Shown: positions 1 to 12,600 of the stretch, in pieces
Position numbering within the stretch: the first letter of the stretch is position 1
Layout: every line of letters begins with the position of its first letter
Source: Trochalopteron elliotii
Taxonomy: Eukaryota; Chordata; Aves; Passeriformes; Leiothrichidae
Reading direction: 5' to 3'
NCBI GenBank assembly: GCA_024734555.1
Contig: JANPWX010020199.1
Span: 637,767-701,766 of the forward strand
DNA: 64,000 bases
Notes under the pieces: model-generated
Told to the model about the DNA's origin: nothing
The model's database searches: none
The model's input: only the letters and a program-made list of their open reading frames with translations
Program-made: the position numbers and the translations under genes

Positions 1-600
1 TGTAAGCAGAAGTTCAATGCACTTCGGAGCCGGGGGCCCCGCCCTTCGTCCCGGCTCCTGCTGCCGCGCCGTGCCGGGAGGCTGCTGGAGTTCGCACGGC
101 CGCCTCTCATCACCGCGGGCCCGCGCACGGGCAGCCGATCGCCGTCGCGCCGCTCCCCCGTCCGTGCTTAGGCCGGCTACAGCCATGTCCAAGCCGCCAC
201 CTAAACCGGCCAAGCCAGGTGAGGGAAGGACAGAGCGGCCTGGCTCGTCCTCCCCGTGCGGGGCGCGACGCAGCCCGCTGCCTGCTGACACGCGAATGGC
301 TCGGGTTTTGGGTCTGTACTCTCAAACAGGGCCCGGGCGCGGGTGGGAGCGGGGCAGAGCCGCCCTTCCGTTCCGGACCGCACGGTGACGGCGAGGAGGG
401 CAGCCGCTTCCGTGGCTGGAAAGCGGCGGCGGCTACCCTCGGACACTGTGTCTGGCTCGGGAGAGGGTTCGCGAGTGTCCCCGAGTCTGAGCCATCGCCC
501 GGGGACAGGCTCCCCGTGTCGCCCCGGCCTTCCTTGGCGTCGTGGCGTGCCCGGCCGGCAGCAGCCGTCCGGGAGCTGCTTGCGTAGCCTGAAATGCACA
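1..600 (+). promoter_or_regulatory. OSTF1: CpG-rich promoter and 5' region of OSTF1
   Basis: The first ~600 bases are strongly G+C-rich with many CpG dinucleotides, while the DNA from about 600 onward is AT-rich. This is the pattern of a CpG-island promoter spanning the first exon of a housekeeping-type gene. A GC box (ccccgccc, 37-44) lies upstream of the start codon and no TATA box is seen. The transcription start cannot be placed from sequence alone, and the upstream part of the promoter lies outside the window. Confidence 0.75.
185..218 (+). CDS. OSTF1: OSTF1 coding exon 1
   Basis: This part encodes residues 1-11 and the first base of codon 12. The exon ends ccag with donor gtgagg at 219. 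The 5'UTR part of the exon lies to the left and is G+C-rich. Confidence 0.96.
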
Positions 601-3600
601 GGAAACCTTTTACCCTTTCCAGAAACAGCGCTGAAGTACTCTGAGGTTTTGCTCGTGATTGCACGGATTGGCAATATATTAACGCATAAAGTCAGTTTTA
701 TAGTGTAGTCGCGTGCAACACTCTTCACCTTAAAAGATGGAATCCACCTTTTTCCCTTGTAGGACTCCTCTAAGAGCCAAACTCTGAATGTCCTCTTTGA
801 AATTCAGGTGTCAGTGTACACATCGCCCTTTCTAGTGCATTTAATCATCGATATATAGGGTTTTGCTCCTTAGTTTTCTTCAGAAAAATTTACTGCAAAG
901 CTGGTTTTCTAAAAAAATTTAATAGCAACCGTAGCTTTTTCTAAAAAATTATTGAGAAGCCATTGGAAGTTGCACAGTTTTAAATCTTAGAATAGAAGTG
1001 GCATTTTTCAGGTAAATACACATTCTTATGTCAAAAATTTAACCTTTAGCTTTGGGGTTTTCATTTTTTTTCAGTAAAGCATCGATCTGGAAAATTAATG
1101 GCTATTTATCATGTTTGTGTATTATCTGTCAGTGTAAAAGCTTAACTTCTTAGTTAGAAATTAAAAATCCACTGTGATTTTAATTAAATAGATAAGATTA
1201 GTTGATGTCTCCCAAAACAGGATTATCTGATCGCTAAGTACATCTGAATTTCAATTTTTTTTTGCATTTGGAATACTGTTTGAGATGCCAGTATTAAAAA
1301 AAAATGCCTAGCCTAATTGAGTATTTAAACTAGACAATGTATAAAATAAGTTTTTAATTTGAGGTCAAGTAAGTGCAAAAAGTTTCGACCATTTAAGCTA
1401 TCAATCTCATCCTGCCTGCAGAAGCAAATCTGCTAAAGCTCTCTGGCTGTAATTTCATCCTCAGAAGAATTTCCTCTGCCCTGTAGTTTGCTAAGCTTCT
1501 TTGAAAACAGCTTACTGTAAATGAAAAATACAGTAATCAAAGCATTGCTATTGTGGACCCTTACTGAAAACAATCAGTACTGAGGAAATCTGCCGGCTTC
1601 TGAAAGGATATGGTGTTTCACAGCTGAATATGTGTGAAAAGTGGGATTTTCCAATGAGGTTGGTAACTCAGTTTTCTGTTTTTCAAGAAGATAAATTAAA
1701 TTTCATGTAAGATTCGTAAGGAGTTAAAGGCTCTAGCCGTGCCCGACTTACAGGAGCTCTCAGACTGACTCAGGCATGTTCTGTTTAATACGAGGCGTCT
1801 CTCTCCAGTTTGGGGGGAACAGCTTGTGGTGTGCTTGATCTGATAAAATGCAGGCTGTCATCAAAAGGACAGGTTCCCTACCCCCACCATCCCTTTCCGT
1901 TCCATTTAGTTACGTGACAAGTTGGTGGTGCTCTAACATTTTTATGTAAGGTTATTTTTATGTCAGATGAACTTGCTGAGCTGGTTTACCAGCATGAGTG
2001 CTTGACACAGCAAAAGGAAATTTGTAGGAGAAGGAAGACAAAGAAAATAAGATTGTCTTGCTAATGACTTTCAGAGCTGATTAAGGGTAACAAGATTAAT
2101 TTTTCCAAATCCCTAACTTTTGAGGAGAGAAAATTTTATTTTTTTTAATTTTATAAAGGGTGTCTGTTGTGTCAGATTTTTTCAAAGTAATTTTCTGAAA
2201 CGAATTGCCTTGTAGCGTACTTCAAAATAGCTCTGTAGTTGCATGTCTGACTTCTGTATGTTAATATGGAATACAGATAATACAACTTTGATACTGTAAT
2301 CACATTTCTTAGGGCTATAGATGTTATTTGAAGACATAAATATAGGAACTGCATGTGGTGATACAGCTTCTACGGCAGTGTAAGGCTGTCTCTTTTGGTG
2401 GCATTTTGACTGCATTTGCTAGAACGTCTTGGTGCTGTGGTCAAGCTGTGTTGATTTTTTTCAGTGAGCATTATTAGGTATCAAGTCTATAAGCTTTGTC
2501 AGGAAACAGCAATCCTGCTTGCATTGCTGATGAATTACTGCAGTTCAGGACAGACAGAAGAGAAAAGAAGACATTGGTCGTCCATTCTTCTGTGTTGGGA
2601 AACAAGAAGTGCAGATTGGACAGAGAAGGAAGGAAATATTTTGGTGGTGGGGAAGTGAAAATATATAGTGAAATAAATATCCTTTTTAAAACAGTGAGTC
2701 TTCACTGCTCAGCTCAGGGATTTTGGACATTATGCTTGGACAGTGCTTAAAAAGTGTGGGGAAAGGAGGAGATGTGAAGGGGAAAGACCAACTAGCTGTG
2801 GCACTGTCATTTTCTTCACTACATTAGAGCATTTTTTCTGACAGATTGCTTTTCTGTAAATCCTGTTGCATGCACAGCACATAAGGATTTCAGTTACAGA
2901 GAGATGGTTTTTGACATCAACATATGTTAGGTGATTGTGTTTGTGAACACTTGAGCTTGTCGTTTGAGTCTCTAGTTAGTCCTTTGATAAGGGGGCAAGA
3001 TTGTTTATAGAGGCTCTAAAAGTCTTTTAACTTATAGTGTTTTGAGGCACTTTTTTTTTAAGAAGTGCTTTGCTTTTCTCGTGTAACTCTGTATTGTTAT
3101 TGTTTTCTAGCTGTAGTTTTTATTTAGACTCACTATTGAAAATAAAAGGGAATGGAGTGGATGTTGAAAATAGGAGAAACATACTCTTCTGTCAGTGTTA
3201 TCCAAGAGTAGTGTTTCCCCTCCATCTTTTAAGAAATCTGTCAATGTCTCAAACAACTTTATTTGGAGAGTTCATATCATTTTGGATATTAATCCTGTTT
3301 ACAAAAGTTACTTATTAAATCCTTTGGATATGACGAGCTTTAATGGCTTCTGCTTAGTTGTCTGCTACTTAAGCGCTGTCTTCTTGAAGAGTACTAACTG
3401 TCTGGTGATGTTTTTTGATTAGAACCTTATGCAGTGTGCAGCAAAGGCTTTTGGGGAGATGAAAGGAGTGTATTGATATTTTTGAAAAACCTTACTTTCA
3501 TGTTCACAGGAAGGTTTGTTGATCCTGGCCTAGAGTTGACACAACATTTATATTTTATGGAGAAAGACCAGCCTTTGTACTAAGGAAATTAGAGTTTTAT

Positions 3601-6600
3601 ATTACTCCAGTTGAGAGGGAGACAGGAGAAAACATAAGGATTTAACATAAAGGGTTGCTACCTCAAAGCAGTTTTGTTGACTTTTCTCCCACTAGTAGCT
3701 ATCAGAGTTAAAAGTAGGATTCTGGACATAAATACTTAGTTTGAATCACAAACAAGTTCACCGCAATTCTAAGGTGAAGTAGGAGCTGTGACAGCATTCA
3801 CAGGAGCAAAACCACTTGCACTGAGTCACATGCCTAAAGCCTTGGCAGTAGGCTTAAATTTGACATAAGTGATGGTGGCTTGGGTTTCTTCTGTACTCAA
3901 AGAAAGGTTTCTGTTATTTAGGAAGATCTGAGCGTGTGAATGTGGGGAATTACAGTGCAGTCATCAGGTCTGAGGGGAGAAAAACGTCAGAGAAACAATT
4001 AAACAGTTCCCAATCTGCTTTCAATATGAATTATAAACTTTCCTTTCTGACCTCAAACCCGCTTGTTACTGCAAGTTGCTGGGACCTCCAGCAAGCTTCC
4101 TGCAAGTGAAGGCATGCTGGTATTTGTAAAAACAAAATTGATAAGAAACAGAAGATTTCAGCATCAGACTGTGACAGTGACATTGTGTTAATTTATATCT
4201 TCTCTGAGAATATTTTTACTTCTGATTTTCTGTAGCAAAGTGATGTTTGTTTCTTCCATTCCAGATATTAATTAGTGCAGTCCATAATTGTTCCTGGATG
4301 CCCCAGTTTGTCATCTAGGCTGGTACCAATCCTATCCTGTCTATCCTTTGCATTCTTTTTAGTATGTTCTTAAACATGTTACAAGGCTTGCTTGCCTTTT
4401 TTTCTAATATGGCCTTCCCCCCCCCCCCCCCCATGTATTCTCTGTGTTCACTTCCCCTTTCTAGTAAGCATTACTTGGAAGTTGAAGATGGTTCTCTAAA
4501 TACTGGGGACTCCACCTTTTTCTGTCTCAGTTGGGGCAATCCTTAAATGCTCTGTTGAACTCTGCTGTGTCTGTGAGCAAAGTGCCAAAGTACAAATGCC
4601 ACTCCTGTAAAAAGTATTTCCAGTACTTTTGTACCTGTTTGGAGGCTGTGTGCAAAGCACCTTGTTTTCCAATTCTGAATGCTACAGGCTTGGGGCAGAG
4701 AGGCTAGAAAGCTTCCCAGAGGAAAAGGACCTGGGGGTGCTGGTCGGCAGCTGGCTGAACATGAGCCAGCCCAGGTAGCCCCAAGAAGGCCAGTGACATC
4801 CTGGCCTGCATGAAAAGTGTTGTGGGCAGCAGACAGGAACTGTCCCCCTGTAGTGGGTGCTGGTGAGACTGCACCTCAAGTCTTGTGTCCAGTTCTGGGC
4901 CCCTTGCTACAAAAAAGACATTGAGGTGCTGGAGAGAGTCTAGAGAAAGGCAGTGGAGCTGGTGAAGGGTCTGGAGACTAGGTGGTACAAGGAGTGGCTG
5001 AGGGAGCTGGGGTGTTTATCCTGGAGGAAAGGAGGCTCAGGGAGACCTTACTGCTTTTTAGGAATATCTGAAGGGAGGTTGTAGCAAGATGGATACTCAT
5101 TTCTTTTTCCAAGTGACAAGTGCTAGGACAAGAGAAAATGGTCTCAAGTTGTGCTCTGGAAGTTTGTGTTGGATAATAAGGAAAACTTCTTCATTGAAAC
5201 TGTTTGTCAGGTATTGAAACAGGCTTTGCGTATTTTCTCCTTTTGGGCCATCTGTTACAGGTAGGGGTTCAAATTAGTTGTTTTCAGTCAAGTTGGTGCT
5301 AGAGTAATTGGTTCTGAACTGTTTTCTGTGCAGCATTGTGGCAGCAAGGAGAAAGGTGGCTGATAAGAGCTCAGGTTTAGCTTGAACCAGATATGAAATT
5401 GATAGATTTGTGGTTTTTTAACTAACTGTAGATGACCATAGTCAATTCTGATTTTCTACAGCACAGAGATTATCCTTCTGTGTACTGACAGGGCTTTGTG
5501 GCATGCAGTGAGTCAATTCATCTTGAGTTAGTTATTCTGATTTTTATGGTGGTCTTGAGTTACTCAGTCTTAATATAGCTAGTGAAAACATGCTGCATCA
5601 GGATCAATATTAGGATTGTAATTAGGATTAGTAGCATCTTGTTCGAGTCAGTGAGATTTGATTATGGCTCTCTATGGCAGATGCTAATAAAAGACTCGTA
5701 TCAGTCCAGTGGGGCCAAGCCTTGGTGGCTCTTGTGAACACTGAGTTACCGTCATCATTATTTTGTTTAAAATATGTGTGTTTTGAACCAAGGACTGTGT
5801 TGGGGTGGTTTTTTGTTTGAGGATGTAATATTATTTGACAGCTAATGAAATTCCATCATCTCCCCTCCGGTGCTGAAATTTCAGCCTAACACAAATACCT
5901 AAGTAAGTAATACCATGCAGGTATAGATCGGTTTTTTCTTTTTTAGCTTTTCATTGGGGGATTGAAAGCAAATAAGAATGGGGAATGTTTTGGTGATAGA
6001 GGGGATTTTAATGCTAATGTCTGTGGCGGTTTAGGGAAGCTAGAGTAAAAGAACAGAAAGGAAGTGGGAAAAAATAAGTCACTGTGAGAGAAACAGTAAC
6101 TCCTTGTCACTGTGCTCCTTACTTAGCACTTCTTTGGAAGCAATCTTCTGTTAACGATTCTGCAATTGATTAAAAATAAACCTCAAAGTTGTAAGAAGAA
6201 AAAAATCTTAGACTTTTTAGAAACTGGTGGTTTGGTTTTGTGAGGTCTTGTTATTACTTAGCATTATGAAGCACAGCAGGTATCTCTCATCAGTACCCAT
6301 CAGAAGCTGCATTTTTAAGCTGTCTTTACTGTTTAGTCTCTCTGTTTCATTGCTTTTATGCACTTAGCAGGGAAGGGATAGTCTTAGAATTATGAGTTGC
6401 ATATTTCCCTTCCTCAGAAAAGCTGGAGAAGTTATTCAAAATAAATTAAAAGGTGTGGGGTCGGCCCAACCTGACATTAGTTTTGTGTTGCTTCTTACAG
6501 AGAATAATTAGTTTGACTCCTTCACACCCGTGGCGCACTGCTGAGGGAGGGTTTGGCAAGTTGTGGCTTGGGAGATTTGTATGCTAAGGGTATTTGTATC

Positions 6601-9600
6601 TATTTAGTATGTGTAATAAGTTACCTTTTTTGCTTGTCAAATAGTTGTTTTGCAGATGTTTAATGCAAATTAGGGAGAAGACAGTGTTATGACTAAAGTT
6701 TGGGATTTGTGAGACTGAAATATTACTGGTTAATGTCTCAAATTTGCAAAAGGAGGATGTGCTTTGCTGGTGATGTGGAAGACAGCAGTCCAGGTGGAAA
6801 GAGCGTGAGCACCAGAGGATGGCCACAACAAACCAACCCATGTTTATCAAGAAGCTGGGGTTTGAGCCACATAAGGGAGGAGGCCTAGAAGAAGTGTTTT
6901 ATCATGTCTTCTCAACTGGCTCAGGTGTGAAAACTCCCTTCTGTGGGGAAGGTGTCAGACATTCACACTACTCCTGAAGGTATTCATCCCTGCTGGTGGG
7001 GTATAACTAGCTCAAGTACACTTACTTGAGAGGCAGCTGTCATGTCTTAGCACATGCCATAAACCATCCAAAACCCCAACTCCAGACCAATTTCTGAGGC
7101 CCTCCACCAGAAGACTGCAGATGATCCTCAGTGTTATATCAGAGAGTGTTAATTTCCACTCTCCCCTGCAGAGGTACCTGGGCATTCCCACCTGAACTTA
7201 ACTGAGCATATATTAATACATTTAACTTTGTGCTTCATGGGTTTTTCCTGTGGATCGAGGTTGTGACCATCACTTTGACGTGGACATCACATGGACATTA
7301 AAATTGCTAGTCTTGTCACTGGGTCCATGGGTGGTGATATCTTTCTGTTCTTATTCTTTCTTTCTGTCTTTCTTCTCCTAACTTCATCTGGAAATATATT
7401 GTAAACCAGATTAAAAAATTCCAGTCAAGGCCTTAGTAAATACCCTGTATTTGATTAAGTTAAAGCTGGCTAAGTTAGTTTCTGAAGTGCCTTAGTTTGT
7501 TTGGATTTTGCTTTAAAATTTGCCAAGTACCTAATTCTACCTTAGTGTTCTGAAAGTTTGCATGTAAAGGTTTGTTATTGAAGATTTTTGTTGTTTCTCC
7601 TGCACACTGCTCTAAATGGCTCAAACAACCTTCCCCTAAACCCCCCAGAACAGGCCAGGGCATAACAGGACTGAAAAGAAGAATGCTTTAAATCTGTCCC
7701 TGTGCTTAGAAAAAAGTTTGTTGTGGGACATATCACTGCCTAGTGCCTTCATATAGTTTGCTTTTAAAAGGGATACTCCTCTCATTAATCATGCTGAGAA
7801 TGAAGTAATTTATGTGTGCCTGGTGCGTTGAAATTCTGCAAAAGTATGTATGTGTTCTGTGTTCTAGTTACTTTGTCATTTAAAAGTATGTAGTGGGGAG
7901 GTGCAGTCAGTCAACTTTGATTAGTTCAAATCAGTGCCAGTTACTGGTTCACTATCCTACAGGAATCATGAAACGTGGTTTGTACTAGAAAGGTGGTAGT
8001 AAGTGGGAGCAGAGGAAGATCTTGTGTGCTTTCTAACTTTTTGCATCTTCCAAAGCAAAAATTACTGCCAATGCAAGTTCTGTCTGCATGCCTAAAGGTA
8101 GGTATTGCTAGATGAAAGTACTTCCAGTGATTACAGGTACCCATGCACCTAATTAAATACAATTTCTCGGTGTTTGCAGAACTGGGATTCAAGTGTAATA
8201 TGCCCTCTGCATGCTAACATTTTGTTATTTCAATCTTCTAGACTGAATTTTTGCATTAGAATTTGGTACGAAAAAATCTATTACAAATGTTAAAGTCCCC
8301 TTGTTCTAAGCTCTTAAATGAAGCAAAGTGAACAGTCTTAATCTCTCTTTATCAAGAAATTTTTAAAATATTGGTGCCAGTAATGAGTAGCATTTAACTT
8401 CAATATAAAGTACTATGAAATTAACATTAACCAGACCTGTAGTTCTATAGATGCAGATCTGTGCTTTGTGTTTCATCACAGAAGAATGTTTTAGCATGTG
8501 TTGGTCTGTCTGCGACCCCACAGTTGGACGTTTGGGGAAGTAACTCCCTGTTTCACATTTATGGAGTTTAAAAGAACCCTGCAAACAAACAATGAGTTGC
8601 CTTTTGTTTAAATAATGTGTCAGCCGTACTGTAATCAGCATCAGTATTTTCAGTCTTCTTTGTCTCCACAGGTGTGATAACTTTATAAAATCTGTTGCCA
8701 TATATGCAGTACGTTAGTATGAAAGACACATGCAGCACACAAGTGAATAATTTCCTCCTTTTCCCTGTCTTCTGCCATCGTCCCATTTCCCCTTTTAATA
8801 TTTCTTACTCTTCCCTTTTGTTGTTTATTCCCTCCTCTTACTTACATTAAACACTGAAAATTGGTGCATGATGGTTGCAGTCTCCATAGTTCTTAGTTGT
8901 GCAGTTCTGTCTTGTGTTTTTGTGTCTTCTGTGTGGGAAAGCCAAGAAGGGTCAGTACTCCGGTCTTCCATCCTGTTGTGTCATCTCTTGCTCTTTTTTA
9001 TTTTCTTTTTTGTCTTCCTTCATTATTTGGCGTTGTTGCTTGGCTTCCTCACAGCTGCAGTTCACATTTCATGCTGAAGTTCTTTGGTCCAGGATGAATT
9101 ACTGTGTGCTGTCCTTGTTCATCATCTCTGTATAGGTGGTAAACATCACTCAGGTTTCATTCTTTTTAGCAGTTGCTACAGTTGCAAGTACTTTGTTTCT
9201 GGGGCAAAGGTTTGAGAAGTGTTGGACCTTATATGTCCAGGAAATGGCTGCTGTGTGAAAGAGAGAGCAAACCAATAAAGCCAAATTGAATTTCCGTTAT
9301 TAAAAATTAGGAACTGGGAGGAGCAATTACATATTGGAAAAGAAAGTATGTACAATAGCTGCATGCACTTGGCAATGTGTTTACACAGGTTCATTTTATG
9401 TTTGTGGTTTTACATACACTTAGTCACAAAAATGCCTGAAAATAGAGAACTACAGAAATGTTTTGCTTGGTAGTTATGCCTCGGCAGATATGCCTTGGCA
9501 TTGCTGTTGCTAGGGAATATCTAGAGGCATTTGAAAATATAATTTAGGAGTCACCCCAAGGGATGCTGCAAAATGGCAGTTGGGTGCCATCCTCCTTTCT

Positions 9601-12600
9601 CAAGGTGATCATCATATTCACCTCTAAAATGTCATTTCTAAAGCCTTTGGGTTAACTTTCTAAAATAATCACTTTTGTGGGTAGGATTTTAGAAACTGGG
9701 ATCTAAAGACTACATCTAGCAGAAAAGAAAAGACAAAAAAATTCTAGAGATGATGATTCTTAATTAAAAACATAAAGGCTTGTTTTTGAGACCTACTTTG
9801 TCTTTACCTGCTTAGCTCCATTTAATAAACAACACAAAACGTTGCATGTGTACACTTTATTGTACAGTATTGCCTTTGGTAGTAAGTTCATCAGTTTCTC
9901 TGAGTACACAAAATAGCCTGGACCTAGTGTGACCTAAGTAACACATTCTCCTGATGGATTATACACTGCTTCAGTCACAAGTTAATCTGTGTAGACACAT
10001 ATAGTGTAAGAACCTACACTTGCAAGCTTATAGCATTTAGAAGTAAATAAACCTATGTGCTTAAGTCTTCAGATACATAAAAGTAAACAATGCAGAACAG
10101 TCTGCATAATAAATTCCTCCAGTAAGTCCTGTGGAGTCCAGCAGTTTGGCTAATTAAATTATGTAACATACGTGTTTCTTCCGTGTTTGTACATTCTGTC
10201 CATGCTCTTAAAATGTACCTTTTGAGTTTTTAAAAAAAGTTTGTAGGGAAGCTTGTTTTGCAATTTTTGCAATTTAACTGGAACCTCTCTGCAATAAGGT
10301 TTTTTTTTCTTGGCTTGAATGTTGCTGACAGTCTCTTTTGAAGTGCCCTGTTAAAACATCTGTAAGCTACTTACTGGAATTGCAAACCCCATGCTTTATT
10401 TTAAGCATCTGAATAGTACAGGACATCAGTTGTACATTAAATAGGACTTTGTGACTGTTTGTCATTTTTCTTTATGAGTTCTGTGTCACTGCATTATTTT
10501 CCTAATAATGTCTGCAAGTAAGTGTAAGAACATGTTGGTGACATTGGTCATTGGTTTGTTTCTTTCTTCTTTCCTTAATTCTTTGTCATTTGACAGATGT
10601 GATGTTTGTAATAAAAGTATGTGCAGCATGTACAAGTGTGTGAGGGAATATATGAGTAAAATTACTCTTTCCCTCAGAAATCAATGACAACACTTCTGTT
10701 GCCCAGTGAACTATAAAGACCATGTTAAGTGTGCAGAAGAGGCTACTTACATGTAACTGATCAGGTGGCCAGTTTCCTTCATAGCCCACGTTGGGTTTTT
10801 TAACTTAGGCTGCTGAGTCTTTTCATCAAGATTTTCTTTGATAGAGGCATAGCACAAATTCATTCTGCAACCGGCATTAAGTTGAAGGAAAGGAATGTAT
10901 TTGGATTTAAGGGCTGCATTTAAAGGCATGATACTAGTACTGATTTTTTTTTTTAATTGGGTATTTTTGTTTTGTTTTTGTTTTAGGGCAGGTTAAAGTA
11001 TTCAGGGCCCTGTATACGTTTGAGCCCAGGACGGTAAGTATGTCTACACTTCAGTGGTTTGAGAATCTCACTTTTAACCTTGTCTATATTTCTTCAGTTC
11101 TGGTGTTATTAGACTGGTCATATTAGACTTAGTCTGCTAAATTTTTAATAAACTGTTTATGGATAGTCATTCTTAATGTGAAAAAATTTGTCTGATAAAT
11201 CATCAGTCTCTTTTAAGAACAGCTCTGTTTAAAAGCAGCATGCTTTCTTCTGTAGTATCAGTTACCTCCAATCAAAAACCAGAAATCATATATAATTTGT
11301 TTTTTTCTTCCAAAGACAACAATAGTAGTTGAGAGCTAAGAGATCTGGAGAGCTGGGACCAACCAAAAAGGGGATGAAGTTAACAAACATAAGATATATT
11401 TTACTGCTTCCATTGCACAGTGCTTTGTTGGAAAGGCCTTAGTCTTCTTGTATTAGGAGAATTACTGATCCAGAAGGTCAGCTGTAAGCAAGTCAAACTA
11501 TGGACTGTCAGGCTGTTATTTCAAAACCAGCACACTAGGTGATGGAGAGAGTTGTCATTGTTTTGAATAAGAGGTGAATGTATTCTGACTTATCCAGGCA
11601 TTTGTTTTTCCTACATACACGCATTCAGATATAATTTATTTGTTTACCTTTCCTGTTTTTTTTCTTAAGCCAGATGAACTGTACTTTGAAGAAGGAGATA
11701 TCATTTACATCTCGGACATGGTGAGTCTAAGACACCCCAAACAGACTGAATACTTCTGAGATGCAACATATCCCATCTAAAATATTTTCCCTTTTCCCTG
11801 CAGAGTGATACAAATTGGTGGAAAGGAACTTGCAAAGGGAGAACTGGACTAATTCCAAGCAACTATGGTAAAGTCTAGAATATTTTTATTTGGTAAGATC
11901 ATTCACAATCAAAGGAAATCACTAAATAAAAAGACATCTTTTCAAAGATCACAGTATTGGTACTTAACAGTACTCCACCATGTATTGCAGAATACATCCA
12001 TCTACAGTATCAGTTACCCCTGTATATCAGGAGTGGGCAAGCTGTCTTGTATTTTTATAACCTAGGGACAGCTTGAGTTTGCTGAATGTTCGTGTTTCTG
12101 GTTATGCTCTTAACAGATGCTGAGATACTCTCAGTTTCGAGAGGAAGAACACTTGGATCTAAAGGATGGGGGTTTGTTTGCCTTTTGTTGTTTTTTAGTG
12201 AATATATTCTGCCACAGAAAACATTGGTTCCTTGGGGTTTGTAGCATGTTAAATATCCCATATGTGTTTGGGCTGAATAGAAACTACTTTTTCAGATTGT
12301 ACTAAAATGACTTTTAGAAGCTATGAGTACAGACAGCATAACACAATTCCTCCAAGTCCTGCCAGGAATTGTAGGCAGAGTACCAGTGTGTCATGACAGA
12401 TCACATCACAACTGCCAGTATGACTTAGGTTGATTCATGTTGACCGTTTTTCAGTAGGCAATACTATGGTAGCAATGTTGTTTCCCTGTCCTGTTGTTAG
12501 TAGAAATACATTAATGGAAATCTGTGGTGTAGTCATTGAGGCTACATCAAATTTCACTTTAGTTTGTGACTTCCAAACTGACTCTACTCTTGATGCCTGC

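Larger units (their letters stand above)
219..10986 (+). other. OSTF1: OSTF1 intron 1 (10.8 kb)
   Basis: The intron runs from donor gtgagg at 219 to an acceptor ending ttttag at 10986, preceded by a T-rich tract. After the first ~400 bases it is AT-rich. It holds one CR1 LINE fragment (about 4683-5235), a poly-C run near 4418-4432 and scattered A/T runs. No RNA gene and no additional coding exon was recognised. Long first introns starting in a CpG island often contain enhancers, but none can be named here. Confidence 0.9.

Noticed and set aside
110..728. Several overlapping open frames of 120-184 codons at the left end
   Set aside because: Stop codons are rare in CpG-island sequence, so long random frames are expected. 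Only the OSTF1 start is supported by homology.
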